This document shows positions 49,443 through 63,107 of a stretch of 64,000 nt of DNA, in pieces. Location: the NCBI GenBank assembly GCA_025449115.1, contig JAHLKC010000018.1:310001-374000 (forward strand), written 5' to 3'. The position numbers and the translations under genes are program-made. This DNA is from Chytridium lagenaria (taxonomy: Eukaryota > Chytridiomycota > Chytridiomycetes > Chytridiales > Chytridiaceae). Position 1 is the stretch's first letter; each line of letters starts with the position of its first letter. A model generated the notes under the pieces. It was given only the letters and a program-made list of their open reading frames with translations. It searched no databases and was not told the origin of the DNA.

Positions 49443-50702
49443 TTAATCCTCCTCATCGAAATCTTCACCGTCATCAAAGTCCCCTCCATGGGCTCCGACT
49501 TGCCCGCTAGGGCCAGCAACACGCGGTATTCGGCCTTTAACGCGTACTTGCCGTGTTCCTCTCCCTTTTTCACCAAAACGCAGACCTTATTGACGATTTC
49601 CTTAAGGTAGCTCATGGGCTGCTTAAGTCTTTCAAGCAATTCCTTAAAGGAATAGTGTGATGACTCTTTGAAGGCCTCGAAAATCTGGTTGATAAGTTCT
49701 TCTTCGGGAATCCTTTCGCGCTTGTCCAGAGTAGTTTTCTTTTGCGACTGTAAAATAACCGTCAGTTTTGCACTAGGGCAACAGTAAAGAGTGATGTGCT
49801 TAAATCAAATTAATTAATAGGCCAAACACACACCAAGTTAAACTCGCCCTGAGCCGTTCCTTGTGTTGGAACATTTGCACTTCCCACAGCCATGACTTTC
49901 TTCCCGTCCTTGTGATGAATAAGAGCTATGTTTTTGCGCTTCGCCATCGCTTCGTCTCGCCGTTTCTTCATAATATCTCGATATGAGTCGTCGGTAAAGG
50001 GCCGCATTGTGGCTTCATGCACAACCTTCCCTGTAACTTCTCGCGCCCGGCCTTCTTGATCCCCGCAAAAACAAACGTATTTTGCTGGGTTGGGTTAGCA
50101 GGCATGAGATCCACAACGTAGTTTTTCGGTAAGTCTTCGGCCCACTTCGTTTCGGGTAGGTGAAGAGTCACTTTTGTGTCTTCTTTCCCGTTGGATTGCC
50201 GCTGAGAGTTGCGAAGTGACATAAAAAGTCATACCGTTAGTTAAAATCGTAATCGTTTTGATTAAAAGCGAGCAGAGTAATATGAAAGAGCCATCGCGGA
50301 GATAAAAGATTGGAAGTCCTGGCGCAGTCATAAAGGGGCCACTCACTGATGCAGTCTTAACCATCCCTTCCAGCCCATCTGAATAAAAAAGGGCTATACC
50401 AGCAGGTTGTGGAAGGAAGATGAGGGATGTGCGGAGAGCTAGGGTTTTTGATGGGTTTGAGCTTACGTTTGGGAGTAAACTCTGAGGCGCCCCAGCTCGA
50501 CGCCCTCCTTCTCGACCTTTCCCCATTCCTTCATAACAAACTCTGGCACCTTCACCAGCCAAATGCTCGTCTTTATCCTCTTTGTATCCAGGAACACTTC
50601 CTCGCCGTGCTCGTCGTAATGAGACGGCCTCTTGATGGATCCAATGTCGACATCGTCTTCAATCTCAGGCCCTCTGTCCCTCTCGTCGTCCGACATTCGC
50701 AA
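49443..50702 (-). CDS. TFG2: Transcription factor IIF beta subunit (RAP30/Tfg2)
   Basis: General transcription factor subunit acting with RNA polymerase II. The N-terminal exon (50702-50466) has DIGSIKRPSHYDEHGEEVFL then TSIWLVKVPEFVMKEWGKVE, matching the TFIIF beta dimerisation region. The middle part has EDTKVTLHLPE, LPKNYVVDLMP and KVVHEATMRPFTDDSYRDIM. The C-terminal winged helix is clear: RIPEEELINQIFEAFKESSH, YSFKELLERLKQPMSYLKEI, HGKYALKAEYR. After AEYR the frame changes near 49518, and the alternative frame gives a typical Gly/Asp-rich acidic tail (GGDFDDGEDFDEED) ending with TAA at 49443-49445, which I prefer. Another shift lies near 50020. The gene is head-to-head with the CK2 beta gene. 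Confidence 0.9.
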
Positions 50703-50831
50703 AATTTCAGACCTTAATTGATATTTTTTCTTCCTTCAGCTTTTTGCTTTCGGCAGCAGTTTGCGGCTGCTGGACAAAGAAACTCTTTTGGAAAGCGCAA
50801 GAAGGGGACTAAGCAATTTGGGAGATCTGGA
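50703..50831. promoter_or_regulatory. Compact bidirectional promoter, TFIIF beta and CK2 beta
   Basis: Only about 130 bp separate the start codons of the divergent TFIIF beta (50702 -) and CK2 beta (50832 +) genes, so the promoters must overlap or lie partly in 5' coding sequence. No TATA box was seen. Confidence 0.45.
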
Positions 50832-52184
50832 ATGATGAGCGGAAGAAACGGAATGGGATCATCTCGGGGAGCCTTCAGAGCAGGCATGGGGGTTTGAGAG
50901 GGCTGGCGGGGAAGGCATTAACAAACGATGATGATGGCATTCTTGGGGATGAGTTTGTTGGGGACAATAATAATGATGAGGATGATTCGGAAGAGGGTGA
51001 GTTTTCTTTATCAACATCTCTTTCGATAACTTTCATCGTCATTCTAAGACTTTGAGGCTTTTCCGAAGAAAGGAAGGCGCTGTTAATGAATTACGAATTC
51101 TCATCTAGCTTTTTTTGCTTTGCTTTCCTCTTCCTTTCTGCAACTTTAGAGGACTCATTTGAAACGACCGAAAGCTCAGACGGCTCCTCATCTGCTCTGT
51201 CATGGATTTCATGGTATTGCTCGCTTCCAGGTACACTATTATTGAACGAAAGCACTATTTTAACACAACTGAAAAGGCCACGAGTTTTTCCTGGAAGTAC
51301 CGGAGGAGTTTATCGAGGATGATTTCAACCTAACGGGCCTCAACACCTCTGTGGTACTATACAATGAGGCACTGGATATGATATTGGATCTGGAACCGTC
51401 AGCAAATCAAGCACAATCCCAAATTAGCCTCATTGAATCTGCCGCTGAGACCCTTTACGGACTGATCCATCAACGGTACCTTCTCACACGGCCGGCCTTA
51501 CAGCTTATGGCTGAGAGACTGAGAGATTTGAGCTTTGGTATGTGTCCACGATATGGTTGTGGGAGCATGGGAACATTGCCTTGCGGGCGAAGCGACCAGT
51601 TGGGCATAGACACAGTAAAAATGTTTTGCGGCCGCTGTTGTGACATTTACCATCCTCGAGAGGTGAGCAAGGATGTTTTTTTTGATTGACTCTATTACAA
51701 GTACTTTTTTTATTATCAAAACATCATATTAACCTATGTCGTTAGGCAAAATATCAAAAATCTTGATGGCGCCTTCTTCGGAACCACTTTCCCCCACCTC
51801 CTCTTCCTCACCTTCCCAGAACTTATACCCCCATTGACATCACCACCTCGCCTTACCACCTCGAGCTCCTTCCGTGTAAGCCGGGCGTCCCATCGTTCAG
51901 AAGAGGACGCTGATTCCAAGGATGAGTTTCACGATGCTGAAGATGATGAAGAGGAGGAGGAGGAAGAAGAAGATGATGATGAGTTTAACCGGTACCCGGA
52001 CTATGTGATATACGTGCCTGCTGTATTTGGCTTCAGAGTTAGTGAAAGGTCAAAGACGGGACCGAGAATGCAGTGGCTAAGATGGAAAGAAGGACTTCCT
52101 CCTCCAGGATGGGCAGCGGCACTTGATGATACAAAGAAAGCGGATGGTTGGGCAGGTGCAGCAACGGCAGCGCAGACCCAATAA
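50832..52184 (+). CDS. CKB1: Casein kinase II regulatory (beta) subunit
   Basis: Regulatory subunit that dimerises and binds catalytic CK2 alpha. A divergent N-terminal extension (MMSGRNGMGSSRGAF, acidic DDDGILGDEFVGDNNND) leads into SALSWISWYCSLP, then after an intron HEFFLEVPEEFIEDDFNLTG, SAAETLYGLIHQRYLLTRPA, and the zinc module CPRYGCGSMGTLPCGRSD then MFCGRCCDIYHPR with four metal cysteines. The post-zinc segment GAFFGTTFPHLLFLTFPELI matches the dimer and alpha-binding region, and the C-terminus has a long Glu/Asp run before YVIYVPAVFGFRVSERSK. The acidic run of about 20 residues between these is an insertion relative to most family members. A G-run at 50888-50893 seems one base off. The start at 50832 (or the adjacent ATG at 50835) is inferred. 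Confidence 0.9.
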
Positions 52185-53028
52185 ACGGGCATTTATTGGC
52201 CCCTTTTTTTGGTTTGACGGAAACGGCCGATCATCCAAGAAATAGAGAGAAGAGAATGCTTGGAATCAGAATTGCGCATCTTACTAGCTTCATGGAAACT
52301 ACACTTTTTCTTTGTACTGTTTTGTCTCAGTTTTTTTTATTATCTTTCCTGTGTTTATTTCAAAACTGTGAGGCGCTTTCTCCTGTAGAGTACTTCCGCG
52401 GTTTGTTTCGCCTTCTTTTTATTTACTGTAGTTTGCCGCCTTCGAAGCAAGTGTTTGATATTAGCTGTCTTTGGTTCTTTTTCTTTGCTGGTTGTTTTTG
52501 TTTTCTTCTTCACTTTGCCATTCTCCTTCCACATAAATTTCTGGTTCCCTTAAAACATGTTCAACTAATAGCCTTCCATATTACGAAATTTACTTGTCCA
52601 TCAACGAGAGAAACGGTTGATTATGTTATCTTTCTTTTTCTACAGCCATTTGTGGATTTCTTAAAAAATCGCTCCATCCTCCCGAAGATGTTGAAAACGG
52701 ATAACAATAACTTAAGTAAAAAGAGCATAATAATTTAGCTATTTCTTTACGCGTTCTCGTCCTCCAATCTATAACTCCTAACTCACGTACTCACTGACCC
52801 CATTTCATTCCTTTACTTTCTATGGCTGCCCTTCACAAAAAAAACACCGAAGAAGATAAAATTAACAAAACAGTCTATAAAAAGGTAGCTAAAAAACAAT
52901 TAAAAAACACATCTATGTAGAACTGTATAAATAAAATTCAGTTGAAACAAATTCTTAGAAGGCAAGGTAGGGATAAGCTCTGTTCCCTCCGATCCCACAA
53001 TTCATATGAAAGCCATCACATTCTTGCT
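52185..53028. other. 3' flank between convergent genes
   Basis: About 840 bp of T-rich then A-rich sequence between the ends of the CK2 beta (+) and kinase (-) genes, consistent with two 3' untranslated regions. The open frame at 52148-52738 has T-rich coding and no recognisable features, so it was not called. Confidence 0.4.
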
Positions 53029-55372
53029 TCACTGACTCGACCCAGATCTCCTTGTGGCTTTCAAAAACTTTAAGATCTTGTCTTTTGGACTCTTCGAATT
53101 TTTTCCCAAACTTGGTGCTGGTGACTTTCCTCCCCCCCTCGACAACGATGGCGTCGCATCTGGCGACAGCCCAGCAGTAGACGATGGTGAACCTGACGCC
53201 GAGAACGAATAGCTGGAATCATTTGAAGGTCTGTAAACGCCCGACCTCCTCGTCGATACGGGGAGGTCATCGTCGTCGTCGAGGCTGTTGACAGCAATTT
53301 TAGGCGGAAGAGGCGGGAGATTGTCATCGTTGGGGAAACGCTGAGGTGTGAATGTACGGGTTGCAGGGACGTTGGAAGGACGTTCCAAGGACGCCGTAGT
53401 GATGATTGAAATGGTGGGAATTGGTGACCAAGCTGTACGTGGAGGTTGAGCGGTTGCGTACCGGGGGGTTGGGGCGCCAATATGAGCATGTAAGGGTTGG
53501 TCATGGTCGACGAATGTTGGGGATCCGTCGGTGTATTCGTCGTCGGCGTTAGTGCCGTGGAGAGGTATCGCACCGGTGTGGGAGGGAAGATGTTTTGTGC
53601 GTTGGAGGTAATCATCAACGAGGAAGTAAAGGGATTTGATAGGATGGAGACCGCAGTCAATGGAGAGCATGCGAAGAACCTCAGACTCGGAAATCCCGTA
53701 TGTAACCAACTCTGCAACTGCGTCCATATTGGGGCTGAGAACGACAGTAGGGTGCTCGGTGATGTAGGAGTTTGGCTGAATGGGGTAATTGACGTTGGTC
53801 CATCTAGAAAACGTTTTAGTACATGCCACAGGAAGAAAGTCTCATAGAAATGATCACTTACGGATGCTCCATAACGACTCTCATTTTTGCACGAAGAATT
53901 GGATCCACCGTGAGCATACGAGCGATGAGATCCTTGACGGCTATAATGATGAGAATAAAGGTCAAACAAGTTTAGTATGTTACTATTCATTTAGTCTAAG
54001 CATGTTCCATAACGGTTTCCTACGCGAGAAAAGCAGGACAAAAAAAAGTATTATATCCTTACATCACTCACATTCTCGAGAGGCGTGTAGCTACCTCTCA
54101 AGATTAACGAGTACATTTGAGATTGATCCGAGTGGTCGAAAGGAAGCGACCCCATAAGCATTGCATATAGAATAACTCCTAGCGACCACTATTTTTTAAA
54201 AAAAATTAAGAGATTACGAAAAAGAAAATTAAAAAAAAGAAATACTTGAGGTATAATTATTTAGATATTACACTTACAATATCAACTTCCGGCCCAACGT
54301 AAGGTGTTCCTCGGATCATCTCGGGCGCAGCGTAATACGGTGACCTGAAGAACGACATCAAGACGGTGAGAATAAATCTCTTGATCAAATCCAAGCAACG
54401 TCTCTCACCGCAGTAAGTATCCAGTGTCCTTTCTCTATGGAAAGTATTGCCAAATCCGAAATCAATGATTTTGATATTTCCAAAATCATCGATAAGGCAG
54501 TTCTGAGTATAAGATTTAATTAGCATCGAGTTCGCAATACTCAACAAAGGCAAGCTTAGATATGAGGCACGTACCTCTGGTTTTAAATCACGGTGAATGA
54601 CAGATCTTGTAACTCATCAGAAAAAAGTTCGAATACGTGACGTGGTTAATTTCAAGAATAACTAAAAATGCAATTTTCATTAACCACCTTATGGCAATAA
54701 TCTACCGCCGAGATATTTGTCTGAAAAAATGCCGGCACATTTCCTCGCTCACAGGTTTATTCCTCTTGATAAAGTCATACAGGTCACCCCCCGCTGCGTA
54801 TTCCATAACAAGAAAAATCTAAATAATTAGACTTCTCTTGACGATATCCATATACCTGTTTGGCGTCTTCTAAAGTTTCCTTCACCTCGACTATATGGGA
54901 TGATAGAGAAGCTTCATAAGACGGATTTCGCGTTGCACGGAGTTCATCTGCTTCATAGTTTTGACATTGGCTTTGAGAATGCTTTTAATGGCAAACTAAA
55001 AGAGGTAATTCAACAGATTAGCGAGAATCCAGATATTCCTTTTAAAGTGGACAAAGCAAACTGAAAAGACAGGAGAGGCGAAAACAACGAAGAGAGCTTG
55101 GATAGAAACAGACAAATCAATATACCTTCTCTCTTGTCACGCCATGTTCTGCCAATTTGACTTTCCAAATGTTCCTTTCCCAATGGTCTAAGCAAGAAAT
55201 AGTCCTTGACCCTCTTTAATTGCTGTTGAGCCGAAGAAAGTTTGCCAAGACTGCTCGCAGAGTTTAGCGCGGACAGCTGAACATCATCGGCAAGGGTCGC
55301 CTCCGAGACCGCTTGGTAGGTCGCGAGACCAGGGGAATTGTGGTGTGAAATATTTGACTGTACCAGAGGTAG
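53029..55372 (-). CDS. CAMK-family Ser/Thr kinase (MARK/Kin1/SNF1-like)
   Basis: Protein kinase of the AMPK-related branch. Preceding the domain is [15 protein letters not shown] with the glycine-rich loop, whose GxGTFGKV sequence is broken by two single-base losses in G and A runs (55158-55183). Then [36 protein letters not shown] (DFG), [26 protein letters not shown]. Past the kinase lies a probable UBA-like segment ([20 protein letters not shown]), then a long Pro/Ser-rich region and a basic C-terminus ([16 protein letters not shown]) that may bind acidic lipids like a KA1 tail, which is speculation. Such kinases act in polarity, septation or nutrient signalling. The N-terminus is uncertain: the open frame extends to about 55372, where an upstream TGA or a splice acceptor lies. 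Confidence 0.8.
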
Positions 55373-56640
55373 CAGTGATCATTATAAATTACGACGTGAG
55401 TGTTAGGGCAGAAAGGTTGGGAGCTGGAGAGATGTGTAAGGAGAACACGAAACTACATCTATCATGCAAAGCTTTCCACCTCTCCTTCCTTGCTCATCTT
55501 TGACTTGCACCGAGATATCCAGTTTGACGATTAGCAGGTAAAAAAAAAAGTGAAGAGCTATAAACAACAGAGCGAATATGGGAAAACACGCGAGGGAGCA
55601 GAGGAACTAAATAGGAAAAGAGGCTACGCAGATACAATGAGATCAGGGGAGGTAATAATATATAACATGTACAAGTTCAACACGTTAACAACAAAACAGT
55701 AGGGTACACTTTAAACAACAGAGCGAAGAACTATAGAAAAAGAACAAGAACGTAATGATCCTTATCACTACGCAGAGCGCATTCAATCTAATGACTTTTC
55801 GTTGATTGCATGACTCCAGAAAGCAATGGCCAGCATAGTGATCAGGATTGGGTTATTCATCATGGAAAGGAGTCTGTATGAATGGGCCTCGTCCTCATTA
55901 TGTTTCCAATGGAACCGCCCTTTGTGTTTTTCTTTTATTGCGAACCTTTTCTACGCTACGTCGGCCATCGTAGTTGAGGTCAGACAATAGGAAGTTGGGA
56001 TGATGGGGGGGTTGCTCCCATAGGGAAGGTGAAAATCCTCACCCCCCAATCTTGTTATTCGGGGGGATCACCAGGAATACCGTTGTTTGATCCAAGATGC
56101 GGCTTTCTCCCCTTGATCTTTCGTTCTATTGTGTACATCTCTTATTGATAACCTTGATCCTTGATGCATGAGAGGGGGCACGCGACCTGTGGAGTTGATG
56201 GTTGTGATGAGGACGGCCGTTCGTTCCTCAAGCTTTTATCAACCCTTTTTGGGTTCCCTATTAGAATAGATCGCTGTCATCTTGATCCCTTCACCGTCTT
56301 TCTCGATCGACTTTACAGAGGATATCCGTTCACGTTGCACGTTCAGAAATAACAGTCTTCGGGAGGTAGTTGAGCCCACTCCCATGACCGTCGTCGGACT
56401 TGCAACTAATAAAGAGGTAGGATTATTCTGGTCTCTTCAAGGTTTAGTGGGTCATGGCTTCAGCTGTTGTGACAGCCCAGCATTTTTGACGGCTTTGGTT
56501 TGTCTCTGCTTGCCCACCGCCGAATTTCCTTCCGCCCAATGAGTCGCGACATCACTCCGACTCCAATCGTGTCTACGCGACCAAATATCGAACACCGCCG
56601 TCCACCCATCGAAACTCCGTCACAACAGTTTTTGCCGCAA
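55373..56640. other. Intergenic region without supported gene
   Basis: About 1.3 kb upstream of the kinase gene. A short minus-strand frame starting at about 55494 (MSKEGEVESFA) could be a 5' exon or upstream ORF of the kinase. A C-run and a G-run about 17 bp apart (56041-56066) could pair as a weak hairpin. Nothing else was recognised. Confidence 0.35.
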
Positions 56641-56648
56641 TATAAAAA
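56641..56648 (+). promoter_or_regulatory. TATA-box candidate for the small secreted peptide
   Basis: TATAAAAA in a locally GC-containing context, about 91-98 bp upstream of the ATG at 56739. Spacing fits a TATA box with a leader of roughly 60 bases. Confidence 0.45.
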
Positions 56649-56738
56649 CCGCTCCATTCGTCTTATGATCCGTTTTTGCAAACTTTGACCAAAACAAACC
56701 ACCTCCCACCCAAAATATACCTCACACCTCGCTCAACC

Positions 56739-56867
56739 ATGCAATTCAAGTCCATCGCCATCCTCTTGGTCGCAGCCATCGCGCTCGTTGTACCTGTCAC
56801 CGCCGCCCCATCAGGTGCTTGGATCAACATTCAAGCTCGGAACCCAAACGCGGAGCAAAAGGCTTGA
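56739..56867 (+). CDS. Small secreted peptide precursor, 42 residues
   Basis: ATG 56739 is preceded by a good start context (caacc) and a TATA box. The product begins MQFKSIAILLVAAIALVVPV followed by TAAPSG, a textbook signal peptide with an Ala-x-Ala-like cleavage site around residue 24-26. Only about 17 mature residues remain (WINIQARNPNAEQKA). The frame may be cut short by a base error or lack a further exon: another frame stays open from 56788 to 56997 and carries KRLDLDTKTKQ, so a longer secreted product is possible. No family was recognised. A role cannot be inferred. Confidence 0.5.
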   Translation: MQFKSIAILLVAAIALVVPVTAAPSGAWINIQARNPNAEQKA

Positions 56868-57468
56868 TCTCGACACCAAGACTAAACAGCTACACAACAA
56901 GTCTTTTCATGGTGCTGGGGAGGGATGGACCGGGACTCTAGTTCTTTCTAAATGCTTGATGCACCCTTTTTTGTCATCCAGATACACTCTCACTTGATGG
57001 AGCATCGTCGTCATTCTTTCAACTTCAATCCCTTTACTTCTATATTGTCTATGCTCTACCTCACCAACGTGGCGGATGCATTTACTTCTTCAATGCCCAT
57101 GTGCTCGATTGGTTTTAATTTAATATGATGTGTGTGTTTCTATCGATATGCGTCTCTTATTCGTTTTCAAAATCGTCAGCACCGTAAGGTAATTCAGCCT
57201 CGAGAATTACAGAGTAATCGAGAACGCCAAAGATGATTCTACAGATGTACTGCCTCAACAGAGTCCAGGTGTTTCTTATGATTATTTTATATTACTTTGG
57301 CGCTGAAAGAAGGCCAAGCGGCGTAAAAAAGCAACGCCAAAACATACATGTATGGCGATGAGAAAGGTTAAAAGTGGTGGTGAGTGAAAAAACAGAATGT
57401 TTTCCATAACTCACAAAAAAGGATAAGAAGTGGTTGTGAAAAAATGGAGAAGATGGTTAAAAAGACCA
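56868..57468. other. 3' flank between convergent genes
   Basis: Downstream of the secreted-peptide frame and downstream of the SCOT gene on the other strand. Apart from the alternative open frame to 56997, no gene or RNA was recognised. Confidence 0.4.
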
Positions 57469-59767
<2,299 letters not shown>

Positions 59768-60353
59768 GACAGCGTAGGAGTATACGACGGTTGTGAAGTT
59801 GAACAGTAGTGTGTCGTGGACGATGAGGACTGAAGTATCTATCCCGATGGGACGACGGAGCTGGCAGTAACGGAAGAGTGTGAAAAAAAAGGACCGGAAA
59901 CTCGAAACTACGGGTCAAAACTAAACTCTAATATAAGAATTGTCACTTTTCTGTTTTATGCCCCTCGTGACAACCAAAGCATCAAGCCATGAAAAGACGG
60001 ACGACGGTGGGAGAGCTCTGGTCAAGTCAACTTTTCTCTAACGGTGTCGGTCTTGGAGCGACAGTCCTGTAAGTTTTCGTGTTATAAAATAACATGAAAC
60101 TGGGCGCAGGTGTACTCTTTCTCATATTGCGTCAAAGGGTGTCGTAAGTTGGCATAGAAGTGTGGAATATAGATCTATTACACGACAGTGAGTATAACTC
60201 TTATGAAATGAATTCTGTTCCGCGTAGTTATATGTGCGGTGCAGTCAAGTGAGAAGGTTGGTTGTTGATGTTGCTCCTCTCTACCTGGAACAAAAGAGAT
60301 TTTGATTTTCTAAATATGTATAAACATTTATTAATAAGAGTAGTAAATAGAAA
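59768..60353. other. Intergenic region, divergent promoters
   Basis: About 590 bp between the SCOT start (-) and the next plus-strand frame. Presumed promoter DNA. No specific element or RNA was recognised. Confidence 0.35.
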
Positions 60354-61521
60354 ATGTCGCATCAGTTTGTATCTGTCCTGTTCCCAACTGTCACTCGGCT
60401 GATACAGCGTCACATCCCCATTGCGTGGAATCTGATCTTCCCCGCCGACTCTGCATCAAACTGTCCTCTCATCACTACATCCATCAAGGCATCCTTCATC
60501 CCAAAGGATTATCTGCCGCTGCACACACCTACCTCGGCTACCATGCGTCACCCAGCGACTATTTCCCTGTGCGATCACCCGTCTTGCTGGCTTGTGAGAT
60601 TCCTGGCATCCTAATTGGGTGATCGGATTTGCTTTGATCGAAAGAAGGTTTTGGGCTTGGAGGAGTGGTGAGTTTCTGTTCTTCCTGTTTGAAAAGTGTG
60701 CCGGCCTCTTGTAAAATTATACATCGGTGATCCCGTATACTCCAACCCATCCATTTAATCTGATCATTGATCGTTATTCGTCTTCAGCTTTTCTCCTGTT
60801 TGCTGGAATGAACTCGGTTGCCGTGTTCTGCCACAACTTCACCAAAGCTGGTCCGATGCGATGTGTGGGCGTGGGCTCTGGACGTTGCTTCACTGGAAGG
60901 TAAACAAGTGTTGAATCTTTTCAGTTTAAATTCGTTTTCCTCTTTGATCACATCCAACTTATCAATTATCTGTCCGGCATTCACTAGCTCTTCGTTCTGC
61001 TTGCTTCTCGCGTCAGTTTTCCAGCCATTCCCCATCTCCTCCTCCGCTCTCCCTAGAAATTCTGCGACAAAAACGGTCCACCGCTCCGACTCAGTTTTTT
61101 CTCAGCTTCTATTTGTGGTGGGTATTGCCGGATGCTTTACCGGCGCGATCCTCGGTATCGCCGTCAAAGGCATCCGCTTTATCCTTGGACCTCTGAAATC
61201 ATCTACGTCGTCATGACCCTCGCCGGAGGTGTCGTCTTTTCAAAAACGTGGTTATCCGGGGCTTCTTTCAAGCAAGGCAGTGTGGGAGGGCTGTTGTCAC
61301 GCTTCCCCGGAAAGATCTCGTTGGTGTTTGCACTCTTGTCTATCTTGGCTGGAGCAGCAGGACTTCCCCTTGATAAACACGTGTGTCAGTTCTTTACAGA
61401 AAATAGGTTGACGGCTGATTTTAATGTGGCCCATATGTTGTTTTTGGGTTGTGATTTGGCGTTCTTGTTTTTGATGGCTTATGTGACTATTGGGGTTGTG
61501 CCAAGGCGTGCCAATTGCTAG
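60354..61521 (+). CDS. Unknown membrane protein (fragmentary frames)
   Basis: Not recognised. Successive plus-strand frames carry protein-like sequence: AAHTYLGYHASPSDYFPVRS then LLACEIPGILIG (to 60622), a hydrophobic stretch LLFVVGIAGCFTGAILGIAV (61106-61165), and a C-terminal part with helices TLAGGVVFSKTWL, ISLVFALLSILAGAAGLPL and MLFLGCDLAFLFLMAYVTIG, ending TAG at 61519-61521. A change of frame is needed near 61190, and an intron or shift between 60620 and 60820. At least three membrane helices are predicted by eye. The start at 60354 is arbitrary. A membrane protein gene is likely; its exon structure and role are not resolved. Confidence 0.4.
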
Positions 61522-61856
61522 AAGAAAAAGAAGCAGTAGGCTCCTCCTCACTCTTTATATTCATTCTACTGTAGTATTTGAGGACAAAGGCTTTAGAGTT
61601 ATTTACTGGTGCTGCGTAAACATGTGCATTAAATATTTAATCATGCCGAGGAGTTTTACGAAGCTGTTTTTTTACTTTTCCCTCCTTCATCTTCTTTTCT
61701 TCAGTAGCGTAGAAAGATGCTACGCCAAAACTTCGTTTAATTCATCAGCACCACGTCGGCTCAATCCGTATATTTGTAATGGCCGCCTCTGATGCCTATA
61801 GAAAGCGTTGTTATTTGTAAGACGTTGGCATCTCAAAAAACTTCAACATCTGTATA
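61522..61856. other. Short intergenic region
   Basis: About 335 bp between the unknown membrane protein and the Dabb gene. No supported feature; T-rich with one short open frame lacking any signature. Confidence 0.35.
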
Positions 61857-62791
61857 ATGACAATCGTTCACACAGGTCAGTTGGAAAAAAGCAATCCCCG
61901 TCATCCGTCATCGTCGTGCTGACGGACTCAATCGCCCCCGCGTATTAAAAAAGGATACTTTGGCATCGACATCGTATCTGTTTCTTTTGAAGGCTTCTTT
62001 CTCCCGGAGCACTTATTTTGAGGAATGCATTTGTCTCCCATAGTTCTGCCGAGATTCCTCGAGATGGGGAGGATGATTTGGGACATCCACTGCTTTCCAG
62101 AACGAGTCTTTCATGAATCATGTTCTGATTATAATATTCTGTTTATCACCGTCAAAATAGTTCTTTTTGTTCGCAAACCCGAGGTTCTTGAAGCCACTGT
62201 TGACGGTCTCAACACCGACGCCTTGAGGGCCATGGAAGGTGTTACCAAGGTACTTTCTTTCCGTTAATCGCACCGATGCCCCTGTTTTTTTAACATCTGA
62301 CCCACCATCCCTTGATCTTCGAACGCAAACCTAACTTAATGCTTTTTTTATAGCTTCACTACGGAAAGAACTTTTCGGCCCGAGCTGGAGCTTTCACCCA
62401 CAGTTTAGTTTCATTTCCCCCTTGATTGCTGTTTAATGCCGCCCTCTTGTTATTGCACATTTTTCTAATGGGGTTTCTTTCTTTTATCGTATTGTAGTGC
62501 TCGTGATGGAGTTTACCACTAAGAAAGCCCTCGATGACTACATGGTTCACCCCACCCACGGTAACTACCTTCCCCAAACTACTTGATCTTTTATACCTCC
62601 TTGTTTACAGTATCTAACCGCTGCCTCTCTCCTTGCTCTATAGTCAATTACATCAAGGAAGTTCTTGCCCCCGTCTTTGACCTCGGTAAGCATAATATAA
62701 TTTCTACGTAGTTGATCTACACCGCCATCAATTTGGCTAATACTTTCATTCTTATATAGCCCAAACCCTCGCGATCGACATGGAGGTGTGA
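61857..62791 (+). CDS. Dabb (stress-responsive dimeric alpha/beta barrel) protein
   Basis: Six exons join into an intact 97-residue protein with no frame break: 61857-61875, 62161-62249, 62354-62402, 62498-62560, 62644-62685 and 62760-62791. All introns are GT-AG. The first exon gives MTIVHT and splices to VLFVRKPEVLEATVDGLNTD, then LHYGKNFSARAGAFTHMLVM, FTTKKALDDYMVHPTHVNYI and KEVLAPVFDL, ending AIDMEV. The order beta strand MTIVHTVLF, GKNFSARAGAFTH, ALDDYMVHPTHVNYIKEVLAP is typical of the Dabb family, small dimeric barrels found in plants, fungi and bacteria, some stress-induced and a few with enzymatic roles in polyketide metabolism. The substrate or role here is unknown. The 19-nt first exon decides the start. 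Confidence 0.85.
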
Positions 62792-63107
62792 ATTTGATGA
62801 AAAAACAATTCGTCAACGTTTTTTTGTACGATAACGCTGTAACTCTTGAAATAGCTTCCTCATCCTCCAGCAAGCGGTGCCAGCCGTCTTTAAAGTTCTC
62901 GTTCATATCTCGTTCATATCTAGCTTTTTATGTTTCTTTTTCACACCTCTCCATAAGTTTTTGGCGATTGGCGTTTCGATTTATAAGTTCATTTCTATGT
63001 GAAAGCTACGTTATTGAATCTTCTTGGTGGTTGGCGATTTTAAAGCACCTTTTTAAAAAAGTGCATGGCCCCAATTCAAAGTTTGAATTTCTTTGCTTGT
63101 CCAACAT

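Noticed and set aside
52148..52738. 196-residue plus-strand frame after CK2 beta
   Set aside because: T-rich composition, random-looking Phe/Leu runs, and a position in the shared 3' flank of two convergent genes; no motif or splice pattern.
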